NCBI GenBank assembly: GCA_018064925.1
Contig: JAGHUH010000021.1
Span: 1-64,000, forward strand
Source: Candidatus Cacconaster stercorequi
GTDB taxonomy: Bacteria; Bacillota; Clostridia; Oscillospirales; Oscillospiraceae
Direction: 5' to 3'
Length of the DNA stretch: 64,000 nucleotides
How positions within the stretch are numbered: the first letter of the stretch is position 1; every line of letters begins with the position of its first letter. The notes beneath the pieces are model-generated. The model searched no databases, was not told the origin of the DNA, and worked only from the letters and a program-made list of their open reading frames with translations. The position numbers and the translations under genes were made by a program. This document shows, piece by piece, positions 45,701 to 53,555 of the stretch.

Positions 45701-46162
45701 GGCTACCTGACGCGCATGGGCAGCCATGTGTTCTTCAACGGCATGGCACTGGGCGAGACCAACAAAATCAACATCGAGGACGGTAAGACGCTGGTCATCA
45801 AGTATCTGGGTCTGGGCGATGTGGACGAAGAGGGCAACCGCACGGTACAGTTCGAGCTGAACGGTCAGCGCCGTGAGGTATCCGTCCCCGATCCCAACGC
45901 CACGACTACCTCCAAGCAGGTGGTACTGGCCGATCCCGCCGACAAGAGTCAGGTGGGCGCATCCATCCCCGGCATGGTGTCCAAGATCAATGTAAGCAGC
46001 GGCGACGCTGTGGAGGAAAATCAGGTGCTGGCAGTCATCGAGGCCATGAAGATGGAGACCTCCATCGTGGCCCGCATGGCCGGTACCGTGGACGAGGTGA
46101 TGGTAAAAGAGGGCGACAATGTCAAGCCCGGCGAGCTGCTCATCACCATCAAGGTCAAGTAA
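42722..46162 (+). CDS. pyc: Pyruvate carboxylase
   Basis: This biotin enzyme carboxylates pyruvate to oxaloacetate, which also supplies the aspartate family encoded nearby. The 1146-residue single chain has biotin carboxylase (about 5-455, KKVLVANRGEIAIRVFRAC, GGGGRGMRRC), a carboxyltransferase domain (from about 530, TDTTMRDAHQSLLSTRMRTRD in parts, and AIKDMSGLL with the carboxylated Lys) and a C-terminal biotin carrier (EAMKMETS, biotin on Lys1110). Length and order match the alpha4 pyruvate carboxylases. A GAGGAAGGGG site precedes the ATG. Monocistronic, with its own promoter and terminator. Confidence 0.97.
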   Translation: MSVKEFKKVLVANRGEIAIRVFRACHDLGLHTVAIYSNEDTNSLFRTKADEAYLVGENKSPLGAYLDIPSIIDLAKRRGVDAIHPGYGFLSENADFARACEENGIKFIGPKSDVLAQMGDKLAAKATAIACGVPIVPGSTEPLQSADEAVEKAVSYGFPIILKAAAGGGGRGMRRCDNEMEVRTNFELVKNEARKAFGNEDIFIEKFLVQPKHIEVQILADEHGHIYHLGERDCSLQRRYQKVVEYAPAWSVPKKTIDALRLDAVKIARQVGYQNAGTVEFLVDKATGNHYFIEMNPRIQVEHTVTEMVTGIDLVRAQILVAEGHTLDHPQIALKSQDDLTIRGYAIQCRVTTEDPANNFAPDTGKITAYRSGGGFGVRLDGGNASVGSVISPYYDSLLVKVTSFDNTFEGVCKKAVRAINEVHVRGVKTNIPFVTKILTHPQFRAGQCHTKFIDDTPELFDLSSSRDRATRVLKYIAGIQVSNPDAERKQYDTPRFPQPTGKPLHGVKEILDVQGPEAVKNWVLDQKKLLITDTTMRDAHQSLLSTRMRTRDMVKPAQGIAEILSDCFSLEMWGGATFDVAYRFLHESPWERLELLREAIPNIPFQMLLRGANAVGYTNYPDNVIRAFVAESAKTGIDVFRVFDSLNWIPGMEVAMDEVLKQNKLCEATICYTGDILDPSRDKYTLEYYVNLAKELEKRGAHMLAIKDMSGLLKPYAAKKLVSTLKQEIGLPIHLHTHDTTGNQVATLLMAAEAGVDVVDVATASFSGLTSQPSMNAVVAALQGQERDTGLKLTELQRLDNYWSDVRLRYESFDKGLKSSTTDIYRYEIPGGQYTNLYPQVVSLGLGPRFEEVKEMYRTVNQMLGDIVKVTPSSKMVGDLAIFMVQNDLTPDNIIEKGKALSFPDSVVSYFKGMMGQPAWGFQPEGLQEVVLKGEKPITCRPGELLPAVDFDKLHQEMRERISDEEFSMRSILAYALYPKVFEEFWRHRKDYGYLTRMGSHVFFNGMALGETNKINIEDGKTLVIKYLGLGDVDEEGNRTVQFELNGQRREVSVPDPNATTTSKQVVLADPADKSQVGASIPGMVSKINVSSGDAVEENQVLAVIEAMKMETSIVARMAGTVDEVMVKEGDNVKPGELLITIKVK

Positions 46163-46177
46163 ATACGCTTCCCATCA

Positions 46178-46210
46178 AAAAAGGACGACTCCCGAAGGAG
46201 TCGTCCTTTT
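46178..46210 (+). terminator. Terminator of pyruvate carboxylase gene
   Basis: AAAAGGACGACTCC and GGAGTCGTCCTTTT form a 14-bp stem with loop CGAA; it can work for both converging genes. Confidence 0.88.
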
Positions 46211-46228
46211 CTCTTGTTTTTTCTGCCG

Positions 46229-46750
46229 TTACAGCTTCTTCTCCAGACACACCAACTGCACATTGGGAATGCCGTTGAACACGCAGGGCACGATACCCGG
46301 CTCGGCATAGCCCAGGTGTCCATAGAGTCGGCGGGCAATGGCGTTGCGGGCATTGGTGTCCATCCGCAGACAGGTGCAGCCCATCTGCCGCGCCAAGTCC
46401 TCGTAAAACGCCACAAACGCCGTGGCGCAGCCGTGGCCGTTCCATTTGGGGTCCACTACCAGCGTGTGCAGCACCAGCACCTCCTGCTCCGTGGCCGGGT
46501 ACTGCCACGGGCAGAGCTTGTACTCCTCCCCCTGCTCCTGATTGATGCGCCCGGCGGCGCGGATGACGCCGTCCTCCTCCAGCACATACATCTCGTCGCC
46601 CTTGCGGCAGGAGTCGGCAGCGGTCTGCTCCGTGGGGTAGATCCCCCGCAGCCAGCCGGTGGTGATCTCCCCGGCCTCCTCCCGGTCATGGATGGCCTCA
46701 TAAATGGCGGCAATGGCGGCAATATCGTTTTCGGTGGCTTTGCGGATCAT
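46229..46750 (-). CDS. GNAT-family N-acetyltransferase
   Basis: This 173-residue acetyltransferase has N-terminal MIRKATENDIAAIAAIYEAIHD, the central VLVLHTLVVDPKWNGHGCATAFVAFYE (acetyl-CoA pyrophosphate loop, with NGHGCA in place of the common R/QGxGxG/A) and the C-terminal MDTNARNAIARRLYGHLGY. The acceptor is unknown. ATG 46750 has AAGGAGC nine bases upstream; a GTG three codons earlier sits inside the ribosome site and is rejected. Confidence 0.88.
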   Translation of the reverse strand: MIRKATENDIAAIAAIYEAIHDREEAGEITTGWLRGIYPTEQTAADSCRKGDEMYVLEEDGVIRAAGRINQEQGEEYKLCPWQYPATEQEVLVLHTLVVDPKWNGHGCATAFVAFYEDLARQMGCTCLRMDTNARNAIARRLYGHLGYAEPGIVPCVFNGIPNVQLVCLEKKL

Positions 46751-46834
46751 CGTGTCCACGCTCCTTCCGGTGGTTTTTCTCCATTTTACCAGACGCGACG
46801 CCGTCTGTCGCGCCCTTTTTACGAAAAAAGTCCT

Positions 46835-47485
46835 CTATCTGTCCGCCAGATGTCCGACGGTAGAGAGCAGGCTCTCGTGGGTGATATTGCGGGGCTCGAA
46901 GCGCACCGCGCGAAACACCGCCTGCATACACGGCCCCTGCAGCGCCACGCACAGCACCGTGCCGATGCCGATGGGGCCACGGAGTGCCCACGAAACCAAC
47001 ACCACCGCGGCAAACACCGCCATGGTCACGCATCCGATGGGTACACGGCGCACGCGCTTGCCAAGACCCACCAGCAAGCTGTCCCGGGGGCCGCAGCCCA
47101 TGGCGGCGGCCATGTAGATCCACTGTCCCACGCTGATCACCAGCATCCCGGCAATCAGCCACACGATGCTCTGCACAAGTCCCTGCGGGTGGGGGATCAC
47201 ATCCAGCCATTGCAGCAGATCCACCGCCTTGCCCACGCCCAGTGCGTCCAGCACCGTGCCCACGCCGACAGGCTCGCGCAGCAGCAGATCCATCACCAAC
47301 ACGCACAGCGACACCATCACCGATGCCGTGCCGTAGCGCACCGGCAGATGATAGCTGATGCCCATGCACAAAGCGTCCCACGGCGCCAGACCCACATCCG
47401 CCAGAATGGTCAGATACAGCCCGATGGCACAGATAAACAGACCGCCTGCGGCTCTGAATATTCTACAAATCGTATTCTTTCTCAT
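46835..47485 (-). CDS. YczE/YitT-like integral membrane protein
   Basis: This 216-residue protein has five to six hydrophobic segments and the YczE-type repeats LADVGLAPWDALCMGI and AAAMGCGPRDSLLVGLGKR, where GxxPWD/GPRD motifs recur. YczE relatives are membrane proteins of unknown transport or regulatory role, some beside GntR/MocR regulators; none is adjacent here. The ATG at 47485 has only a weak ribosome site (GGTGAG). Confidence 0.8.
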   Translation of the reverse strand: MRKNTICRIFRAAGGLFICAIGLYLTILADVGLAPWDALCMGISYHLPVRYGTASVMVSLCVLVMDLLLREPVGVGTVLDALGVGKAVDLLQWLDVIPHPQGLVQSIVWLIAGMLVISVGQWIYMAAAMGCGPRDSLLVGLGKRVRRVPIGCVTMAVFAAVVLVSWALRGPIGIGTVLCVALQGPCMQAVFRAVRFEPRNITHESLLSTVGHLADR

Positions 47486-47530
47486 CAAAATTACTCACCG
47501 TATCCGTTTTTGCGGGACAAACCGCCTTTT

Positions 47531-47827
47531 TTATTGCTTCAGCAAACAGGTGATAACCACCGGCAAGGCGATCTGCGCAAGCAAAATGGCGGGAATGCCC
47601 AAGCGGAAGTACCAATGCTTCGTCTTGTGGCGGAATACATACATCCCCACCAATGCACCGATGCTGCCGCCCACAATGGCCAGCAGGAACAGCGTCTTTT
47701 CCGGCACGCGCCAACGGTCGCGTTTCGCCCGACGCTTGTCCGCCCCGTACACCAAAAAGGTCACCAGATTGATGGCCACCAGATAGACGGTCAGCCAGCC
47801 TGCCGGGGACAGAAGAAATTCCTTCAC
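47531..47827 (-). CDS. DUF1294 small membrane protein
   Basis: This 98-residue protein has three to four transmembrane helices and the DUF1294 motif NLVTFLVYGADKRRAKRDRWRVPEKTLF followed by LLAIVGGSIGALVGMYVFRHKTKH. The start is the GTG at 47827, which overlaps the psuG stop (GTGA) and has GGAGG just upstream, so it is coupled to psuG. Function unknown. Confidence 0.85.
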   Translation of the reverse strand: MKEFLLSPAGWLTVYLVAINLVTFLVYGADKRRAKRDRWRVPEKTLFLLAIVGGSIGALVGMYVFRHKTKHWYFRLGIPAILLAQIALPVVITCLLKQ

Positions 47828-48750
47828 TCCGCCGCCTCCAGCTCGCACAGGGCGCAGGCCGTGTCCGCCGCCAGACGGGCATTGTTGTAAACCAGTTGGA
47901 TGTTGCTGTCCAAGCTGTCGCCGCCGGTGATGTCCTTGATCCTGCTCAGCAGGAACGGCGTGGTCTCCTTGCCGTGGATGCCCAGCGTCTTGCACGCTGC
48001 CACCGCCTTGTCGATAGCTTCATTGATGGTGTCCGCGTCCATGCTGTACTCCTCCGGGATGGGATTGGTCACCAGCATCCCGCCCCGCAGTCCCAGTGTG
48101 CGCTTGACATGGAACGCCTCAGCCAGCTCCTGCGGCGTATCCAGACGGTAATCCACGCCGAAGCCGGATTTTCTGGTATAGAATGCCGGCAGCTCCTCCG
48201 TGCCGTAACCGATGACGGTAACGCCCTTGGTCTCCAAATACTCCAGCGTCAGCCCCAAATCGAGAATGGACTTGGCGCCGGCGCAGATGACCATGACGGG
48301 CGTTTCGGCCAGCTCCTCCAAATCGGCGGAGATGTCCATGGTGGTCTCGGCGCCCCGATGCACACCGCCGATGCCGCCGGTGGCGAATACCTCGATGCCC
48401 GCCATGGCGGCGATCATCATGGTGGTGGTGACGGTGGTGGCGCCGTCCATGCCTTTGGCCACCAGTATCGGCAGGTCGCGGCGGCTGGCCTTGGGCACCT
48501 TGGTACCGGTGCGGCCCAGATAGTCGATCTCCGCCGGGGAGAGTCCCGCCTTCAAGTGTCCGCCGATGATGGCGATGGTGGCGGGCACCGCGCCGCGCTG
48601 ACGGATGATCTTCTCCACCTGCAGCGCCGTTTCCACATTCTGGGGATAGGGCATCCCGTGGGAGATGATGGTGCTCTCCAATGCCACCACAGGTCGGCCC
48701 TCGGCAAGTGCTTTCTGCACCTCCGGCGCAATATCCAGATAGTTATTCAT
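47824..48750 (-). CDS. psuG: Pseudouridine-5'-phosphate glycosidase
   Basis: PsuG splits pseudouridine 5'-phosphate into uracil and ribose 5-phosphate. The 308-residue protein has PVVALESTIISHGMPYPQN, GVPATIA-like AVPATIAIIGG, KASRRDLP, TTVTTTMMIAAMAGIEVFATGGIGGVHR in parts, and the C-terminal TPFLLSRIKDITGGDSLDSNI. AAGGAG precedes the ATG. It overlaps the kinase gene by eight bases. With the kinase it forms a pseudouridine breakdown pathway, feeding uracil to pyrimidine salvage. Confidence 0.95.
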   Translation of the reverse strand: MNNYLDIAPEVQKALAEGRPVVALESTIISHGMPYPQNVETALQVEKIIRQRGAVPATIAIIGGHLKAGLSPAEIDYLGRTGTKVPKASRRDLPILVAKGMDGATTVTTTMMIAAMAGIEVFATGGIGGVHRGAETTMDISADLEELAETPVMVICAGAKSILDLGLTLEYLETKGVTVIGYGTEELPAFYTRKSGFGVDYRLDTPQELAEAFHVKRTLGLRGGMLVTNPIPEEYSMDADTINEAIDKAVAACKTLGIHGKETTPFLLSRIKDITGGDSLDSNIQLVYNNARLAADTACALCELEAAE

Positions 48751-49672
48751 GCAATATATTCTCCTTATTCATCAATATTTTGATGTTTTTCACGCTCATG
48801 TTCGGGTGAATGGTCCCCTCCGCCGTAGCAGAAAAGGCGCCTGCCGCTATGGCAAATGCCGCCGTTTCCTCCAGCGATTTGCCCCACAGGATGCCCGCGC
48901 TCATACCCGCCGCCATAGCATCGCCGCAGCCGGTGGCGTTTACCGCCGATACCCGCGGGCATGGCAGACGCACGGTGTTGCCTCTGCTATCGGCGGCGTA
49001 GATGCCCTCGTAGGACAGGGAAATATATACCTGCTGCAAGCCGGTATCCAACAGCACCTGCGCCGCTTTCGCCGCGTCCTCCGGGCTGCGGATGGGGATG
49101 CCGCTGAGGCATTCTGCCTCCATGCGGTTGGGCTTGATGGCATACAGCTTCCCCAAAAGCCCCCGGAGCTTCTCCGCCTTGATGGTGGAGACCGGGTCAG
49201 CCACAATGGGCGCGGGACAGTTTTCGCACAGCCATTCGATGCTCTCGCGGGGCAGATTGGTGTCGATGACCACCAACCGGGCGCTCTCGATCACCTGCCG
49301 CCGCTCCGCCAGAAAGTCCGGTGTGATGCGGCGATAGATGTCCATATCATTGACAGCCAGTGCCATGTCGCCGTCCGCGTCGGCGATGTAGAGATAGGTG
49401 GATGTCCTCCCGCCGGGGACAGTTGCGCTGTGGCGCAGATCCAGTCCGATCTCGTCGGCATTCTGCCGGATGGTATCTGCGAAGCTGTCCTGCCCTAACA
49501 CCGTGAGCATGGCGGTGTCCACACCTAAAAGACATAGGTTGTGGGCAATGTTGCGGCCCACGCCGCCCAGCGAGGTGGTGACCACACCGGGGTTGGAGTC
49601 CCGCGCCACCAACGGAGCGTGGGATGCCGCGCCGATATCCATATTCACCGCGCCGATGACCAGTGCCTCCAT
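48743..49672 (-). CDS. psuK: PfkB-family carbohydrate kinase, likely pseudouridine kinase
   Basis: This 309-residue ribokinase-fold kinase has N-terminal VIGAVNMDIGA, the SLGGVGRNIAHNLCLLG substrate motif and the catalytic NATGCGDAMAAG (Asp base in GCGD). PfkB kinases phosphorylate many sugars and nucleosides; pseudouridine is assigned from the overlap with psuG. GGGAG precedes the ATG. Confidence 0.87.
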   Translation of the reverse strand: MEALVIGAVNMDIGAASHAPLVARDSNPGVVTTSLGGVGRNIAHNLCLLGVDTAMLTVLGQDSFADTIRQNADEIGLDLRHSATVPGGRTSTYLYIADADGDMALAVNDMDIYRRITPDFLAERRQVIESARLVVIDTNLPRESIEWLCENCPAPIVADPVSTIKAEKLRGLLGKLYAIKPNRMEAECLSGIPIRSPEDAAKAAQVLLDTGLQQVYISLSYEGIYAADSRGNTVRLPCPRVSAVNATGCGDAMAAGMSAGILWGKSLEETAAFAIAAGAFSATAEGTIHPNMSVKNIKILMNKENILHE

Positions 49673-49699
49673 AGCGGATCACTCCCTTTCTTCTCCGCC

Positions 49700-49728
49700 A
49701 TTGTACTTTTCTTTTTGGAAAAAGTCAA
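49700..49728 (-). promoter_or_regulatory. Promoter of psuK-psuG-DUF1294 operon
   Basis: TTGACT (49728-49723), 17 bp and TACAAT (49705-49700) on the minus strand, 28 bases before the psuK start. Confidence 0.75.
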
Positions 49729-49762
49729 CGAATGGCGTCGAAAGGTTTTTTGCGAAAAAGTA

Positions 49763-49791
49763 TTGACATCGGGCAGGGGGTGTGGTATTAT
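49763..49791 (+). promoter_or_regulatory. Promoter of the tRNA pair
   Basis: TTGACA (49763-49768), 17 bp and TATTAT (49786-49791), ending 17 bases before the tRNA-Leu gene. Confidence 0.8.
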
Positions 49792-49808
49792 ACTTTTTGC
49801 CAATATCC

Positions 49809-49894
49809 GCCGGTGTGGTGGAATGGTAGACACAGGAGACTTAAAATCTCCCGGTAGCAATACCGTACCGGTTCGAGTCCGGTCACCGGCACCA
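49809..49894 (+). tRNA. tRNA-Leu (anticodon TAA)
   Basis: The 86-base gene folds as a class II tRNA. The acceptor is GCCGGTG/CACCGGC, the anticodon stem GGAGA/TCTCC with loop CTTAAAA (anticodon TAA), then a long variable arm CGGTAGCAATACCG and T-arm CCGGTTCGAGTCCGG. The discriminator is A and CCA is encoded. Confidence 0.96.
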
Positions 49895-49913
49895 ATCCGG
49901 TAAAACTATATAT

Positions 49914-49989
<76 letters not shown>

Positions 49990-49991
49990 CC

Positions 49992-50036
49992 AATGCACGG
50001 TAATTTTGATAGAATTACCGTGCATTTTATTTTTGC
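49992..50036 (+). terminator. Terminator of the tRNA operon
   Basis: AATGCACGGTAATT and AATTACCGTGCATT form a 14-bp stem, followed by TTATTTTTG. Confidence 0.88.
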
Positions 50037-50066
50037 CCGAAATCCTTGATATTCAAGGCTTTTCGG
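50037..50066 (+). repeat. Left copy of a 30-bp palindromic repeat
   Basis: CCGAAATCCTTGATATTCAAGG with TTTTCGG contains a near-palindrome (CCTTGA-TAT-TCAAGG). A closely similar sequence, CCGAAATCCTTGAAAACAAAGG with TTTTTCG, lies in the same orientation at 60826-60856. The pair brackets most of the accessory region. Confidence 0.6.
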
Positions 50067-50145
50067 CTTCCACAGGCATAACAGAGCCCGTCCTGGAGTC
50101 ATTTCCGGGGCGGGCTTTTTCTGTTTATTCGGTTTACTTCGGAGG

Positions 50146-50266
50146 TTCCCGTTGTAACTTCGGTCGTCGTTATGACAGGATAATCGTTCCCGTTGATACT
50201 TCGCAGAGTAGGCCGTTTGAATATGGTATTCCCGTTGCAACTTCGGTTTCCCCGTTGTAACTGCGC
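50146..50266 (+). repeat. Four direct repeats of TTCCCGTTGNNACTTCGG type
   Basis: Copies lie at 50146-50164 (TTCCCGTTGTAACTTCGGT), 50187-50205 (TTCCCGTTGATACTTCGCA), 50229-50247 (TTCCCGTTGCAACTTCGGT) and 50248-50266 (TTCCCCGTTGTAACTGCGC). The spacing is 41, 42 and 19. Such iterated sites at the edge of an island are typical of recombinase arm sites or replication iterons; the protein that binds them is not in the window. The rest of 50037-50346 has no credible gene. Confidence 0.6.
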
Positions 50267-50346
50267 CGATCCTGCTTTCTAATAAGTGGAAGTGCTGTAC
50301 GCCTATACTTGGGTTGAGCTTGTGCGCATTTGCGTATGTCCTATCA

Positions 50347-50375
50347 TTGCCATTTCAAAAATCTGGTGTTATAAT
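50347..50375 (+). promoter_or_regulatory. Promoter of the alphaCTD/sigma-4-like gene
   Basis: TTGCCA (50347-50352), 17 bp and TATAAT (50370-50375), with an 80-base leader. Confidence 0.72.
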
Positions 50376-50454
50376 TAACTATGTATAAGTAGAAATACTG
50401 AGAAACTTTACTCATTTTACCAACGATATTAGTCATTTACCGGAGAGTGATACA

Positions 50455-52755
50455 GTGAAAAAGTGGGATTTGAACGAAGTTATATTGCTGGTGGACTGCT
50501 ACAATAGGATAGCTGAAAAGGGATCTGAATCCGCTACTTCTGCTTCACTCGAATCCTACTTTGACGAGGAAGCTGAGAAATTATCAAAGATTCTTCGTGA
50601 AAGAGAACGCGAGGAAAAAGGTACTATTGATGACAGGTTCAGAAATGTTCCGGGTATCAAAATGAAGCTTCATAACATAGAGTTTCTCGCAACCGACGGG
50701 AAATCGGGATTAGCCAACTTTTCTGCTATGGATAAAAAGGGGTACATTTTATACAAAACTAACCCCGGCCAATTTTATCAGCTTCTCTCTGCCCTGAAGG
50801 TTGACTGCAGAGCAGAGGATGTAGATCCTGACAGCTCTTTTGTACCTGCTCTCAGTATTGTAGCAGAACCGTATACCGACGATATCACAGGAAAAATGAA
50901 TGATACAAGTGGCCGGGATAATGGGGATAATAGCGTAATTGCAGAGGCATCAGTTGCGAGCTGTATTTCTAATACGACAACTGCAGCTTCGGAAGATACC
51001 CCATATTGTGAAAGGTATAATCTTTCCCCTGAAATTTTCTCTGAGATTTCTCTCGAAGAAGCATTGCTCTCGGTGCGCGTTTGTAACTGTCTCCATAGGA
51101 TTGGTATATTTAATATTGAAGCTCTGCTCAAAAAATCGACTGGGCAGCTTATCGGTGTGAAAAATCTTGGGCGAAAATGCATAGATGAAATCGAAAATTA
51201 CATATTTAGCCTATCTTTATGTGATGAAAGAAACATACAATGGCAGTATCACAAATCAACGTTACCTTTTCGCCAGTACAAGGATTCAATTTGCCTTGGG
51301 GACTTTAGCTTTGCAGATACTTTAGATCTATCCGTCAATGATATAGAACAGCTTGATCGTTATAAAGAGGCATTTTCTTGTTTGGGGCCCGAACTGGCAT
51401 TTGAGTGCGGTACGAATCCAGAGTATATCGCTGCCGTTTCCCAGGCATTCGTTGATTTCTATGGAAATTTGGAAAAAACATCTCAGCGAAAAACTACCCT
51501 ATCAGAACTTCTCTGCGCTTTGCCAGATGGGCGAGCAGAGCTGGAGGCTAGCTATTTCATACAAGCTTTCACACGAGCCCCAGAAAAAAGAGAGGTCCTA
51601 TTTTCCTTATGCCCGGCACAGGGATGTTCATTAAATGACCTCGTGGAGCCCGGCTCTGCTGCGGATGAGGCTGCTTTTGTTTTAATGAAGAAATTTATTT
51701 CTTGGTGCGCCTTTGATATCAATAATGATCTAGAAAAGCTGTATGAAAAGCTCTTTTATAAGACCAGAAATAAGTCCATTCTTGAAATGAGAGCCGCAAA
51801 TAAAACGCTCGAGGCAACAGGTAATAAACATAATCTTACCCGTGAGCGAATTCGTCAGCTTGAAATTAAAGCGAAAAGAATATTTAATGCTTGGCATAGC
51901 AGATCGCGTATTATCTATAAAATTGCAGCTTTGGTGCAGGGAAACTCTGCGCTTACTCCAGTTGAATTAGAAGAGTATTTTGGCGAAAACACAAATATAA
52001 TGCTCTACTTGCTGAAAAATGTAAATGATAGTGGATTCTGCTACGACGAGCAAACTGATGCATTTTACGTGGGCGATGAAAAATTTTCTGATCGCTTGCA
52101 AAATGCGTTAGACGAGTTGCCGAATATCATAACCAAAAGCAAGCTAAAGGGAATTGTATGCGATGTCAGCGAGTCTTGTGATATCCCAGAAAGTGTTATA
52201 GAGAAAGCTATAACCGACAGTTACCGCTTGACCGGTGATACTTATCATCGAAGCTCCTTAACATTACGCTCGGTCTATGAAAGTATATTGGAAAAATACT
52301 ATCCCGATGGCATTTTTGTCTATAACGACTCTGAACTGGCAAAATTCAGAGAGCTTGTGCAAAAAGAATATGGTGAGTTGAATTTACCTGAAAACAACCG
52401 TGCAATTAGCGCTCGCCTCGCTGCGCTATGTGTCCTGTGTGGTCGTGGAAAGTACAAACTTCGCAAGAATCAAAGCATGCCATTAGACCTTGCAGCAAAG
52501 ATACGGCGGTATATAAATGGCAGTCCGTACAGCGTCATTATGACAAACACAATATTCACCTTATTGGCAATTATCTCTTCTTTTTCGGACTCCGAAAAAC
52601 ACGCATTTAAGAAGTTGTCGTTCAGCCAGTTTCTAAGATGCGATTTCTCCCAGCTCACGGTTTTGAAATCTTTTTTATTCAAATTGCTCGCGCAGAAAAA
52701 CGGCATTTTTTCTACAATATCCGTACTTAGAATCAGACTCTTTTCTTTTGCCTGA
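50455..52755 (+). CDS. RNAP alphaCTD- and sigma-region-4-like DNA-binding protein, C terminus replaced
   Basis: The open frame encodes 766 residues from a GTG with GGAGAG upstream. Residues 200-250 (EEALLSVRVCNCLHRIGIFN, IEALLKKSTGQLIGVKNLGR) match the RNA polymerase alpha C-terminal domain. Around 455-480, LTRERIRQLEIKAKRIF matches sigma-70 region 4. The N-terminal 60 residues (WDLNEVILLVDCYNRIA) resemble the N terminus of some restriction-type endonucleases. From about residue 695 (base ~52,540) the sequence is antisense to a truncated DUF6273 gene on the other strand, so the natural C terminus has been lost by recombination and the last ~65 codons are accidental. AT-rich, unlike the backbone. 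Function unknown; a DNA-binding accessory regulator is plausible. Confidence 0.6.
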   Translation: MKKWDLNEVILLVDCYNRIAEKGSESATSASLESYFDEEAEKLSKILREREREEKGTIDDRFRNVPGIKMKLHNIEFLATDGKSGLANFSAMDKKGYILYKTNPGQFYQLLSALKVDCRAEDVDPDSSFVPALSIVAEPYTDDITGKMNDTSGRDNGDNSVIAEASVASCISNTTTAASEDTPYCERYNLSPEIFSEISLEEALLSVRVCNCLHRIGIFNIEALLKKSTGQLIGVKNLGRKCIDEIENYIFSLSLCDERNIQWQYHKSTLPFRQYKDSICLGDFSFADTLDLSVNDIEQLDRYKEAFSCLGPELAFECGTNPEYIAAVSQAFVDFYGNLEKTSQRKTTLSELLCALPDGRAELEASYFIQAFTRAPEKREVLFSLCPAQGCSLNDLVEPGSAADEAAFVLMKKFISWCAFDINNDLEKLYEKLFYKTRNKSILEMRAANKTLEATGNKHNLTRERIRQLEIKAKRIFNAWHSRSRIIYKIAALVQGNSALTPVELEEYFGENTNIMLYLLKNVNDSGFCYDEQTDAFYVGDEKFSDRLQNALDELPNIITKSKLKGIVCDVSESCDIPESVIEKAITDSYRLTGDTYHRSSLTLRSVYESILEKYYPDGIFVYNDSELAKFRELVQKEYGELNLPENNRAISARLAALCVLCGRGKYKLRKNQSMPLDLAAKIRRYINGSPYSVIMTNTIFTLLAIISSFSDSEKHAFKKLSFSQFLRCDFSQLTVLKSFLFKLLAQKNGIFSTISVLRIRLFSFA

Positions 52756-53498
52756 TCAATAATCAGCCAGCGTAGCGAATCTCCTGTTTTCGGATTGTGT
52801 CCGAATTCAATTACTGAGCCGATAATCGGTTTTGATTTTGTAAGTGGGAGCGTTTTTTCTTCCTCACAACTCTGATTTTCGAAATGGTCCTTTTTCCATC
52901 CAATCAGGAACTGCATTGATGCCGCTCCATAGGTGCTTGCCTGGGCAAATAGGATTGCATCATCAAGATTTTCCTTTTTATCCAGCAGTCCGCATTCTGC
53001 AGCAAGTTGTAATGACGCCACGTCATTGCTTTCAATAAATCCATGCAGAGCTTTCTTGGCATTCCTCTTCAAAAAGCTGATGTATGCCTTTTTGCTTTCT
53101 TCGGAGAGCTGGTACGGTGCCTTGAGCCTGAACAATGCCTGCTTCAGTTTCAAATCAGTAGTTTTTAGGTTCTTAAAAAAGTCGTCATAAGCATCAAAAT
53201 CGAAATTGTCAAGGTTTTTCCATGCCTCATTAATCATTTTTCGGTATTCCGTATGAAAGCTCCCGCCCTCATCCCAGAGTACAGAGTATCGAATTTCGCC
53301 GGTTTCCGATGACAGCACATCAATTGTATGTGAAAATAATCCCTTAACGCCTTTTAGATGTAAATCTGAAAAGCATTCGAGTATGTTTATTTTGCAGCTG
53401 TCATATATGGCAAGATGAGCAGGAAGGCGTGATTCTTCAAGCTGTTCTAAATGCTTCGGAAGATAACGCGGAATATTGCATAATACATGATTAAGCAT
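52470..53498 (-). pseudogene. Truncated DUF6273-domain protein
   Basis: On the minus strand a 342-codon frame runs from an ATG without clear ribosome site. Its C-terminal third has the DUF6273 pattern: SLRWLIIDQAKEKSLILS, SWEKSHLRNWLNDNFLNACFSESEKEEI. After IIANKVN the family sequence stops, and the remaining ~30 codons (FVIMTLYGLPFIYRR...) are antisense to the neighbouring plus-strand gene. So about the last third of the domain is missing. The N-terminal 200 residues are helical and not recognised. The two genes meet tail-to-tail at about 52,530-52,555. Confidence 0.6.
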
Positions 53499-53555
53499 CG
53501 GAAGTCAACATTAATTTGCTTTTTATAGCAGTTTTTATTACGAGGAGTGAAAAAC

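Noticed and set aside
50006..50260. An 84-codon plus-strand ORF over the four direct repeats
   Set aside because: It starts inside the tRNA terminator, and its peptide repeats simply reflect the DNA repeats.
51353..51634. A 93-codon plus-strand ORF inside the alphaCTD/sigma-4-like gene
   Set aside because: Out of frame with a clear large gene, and no motif or ribosome site.
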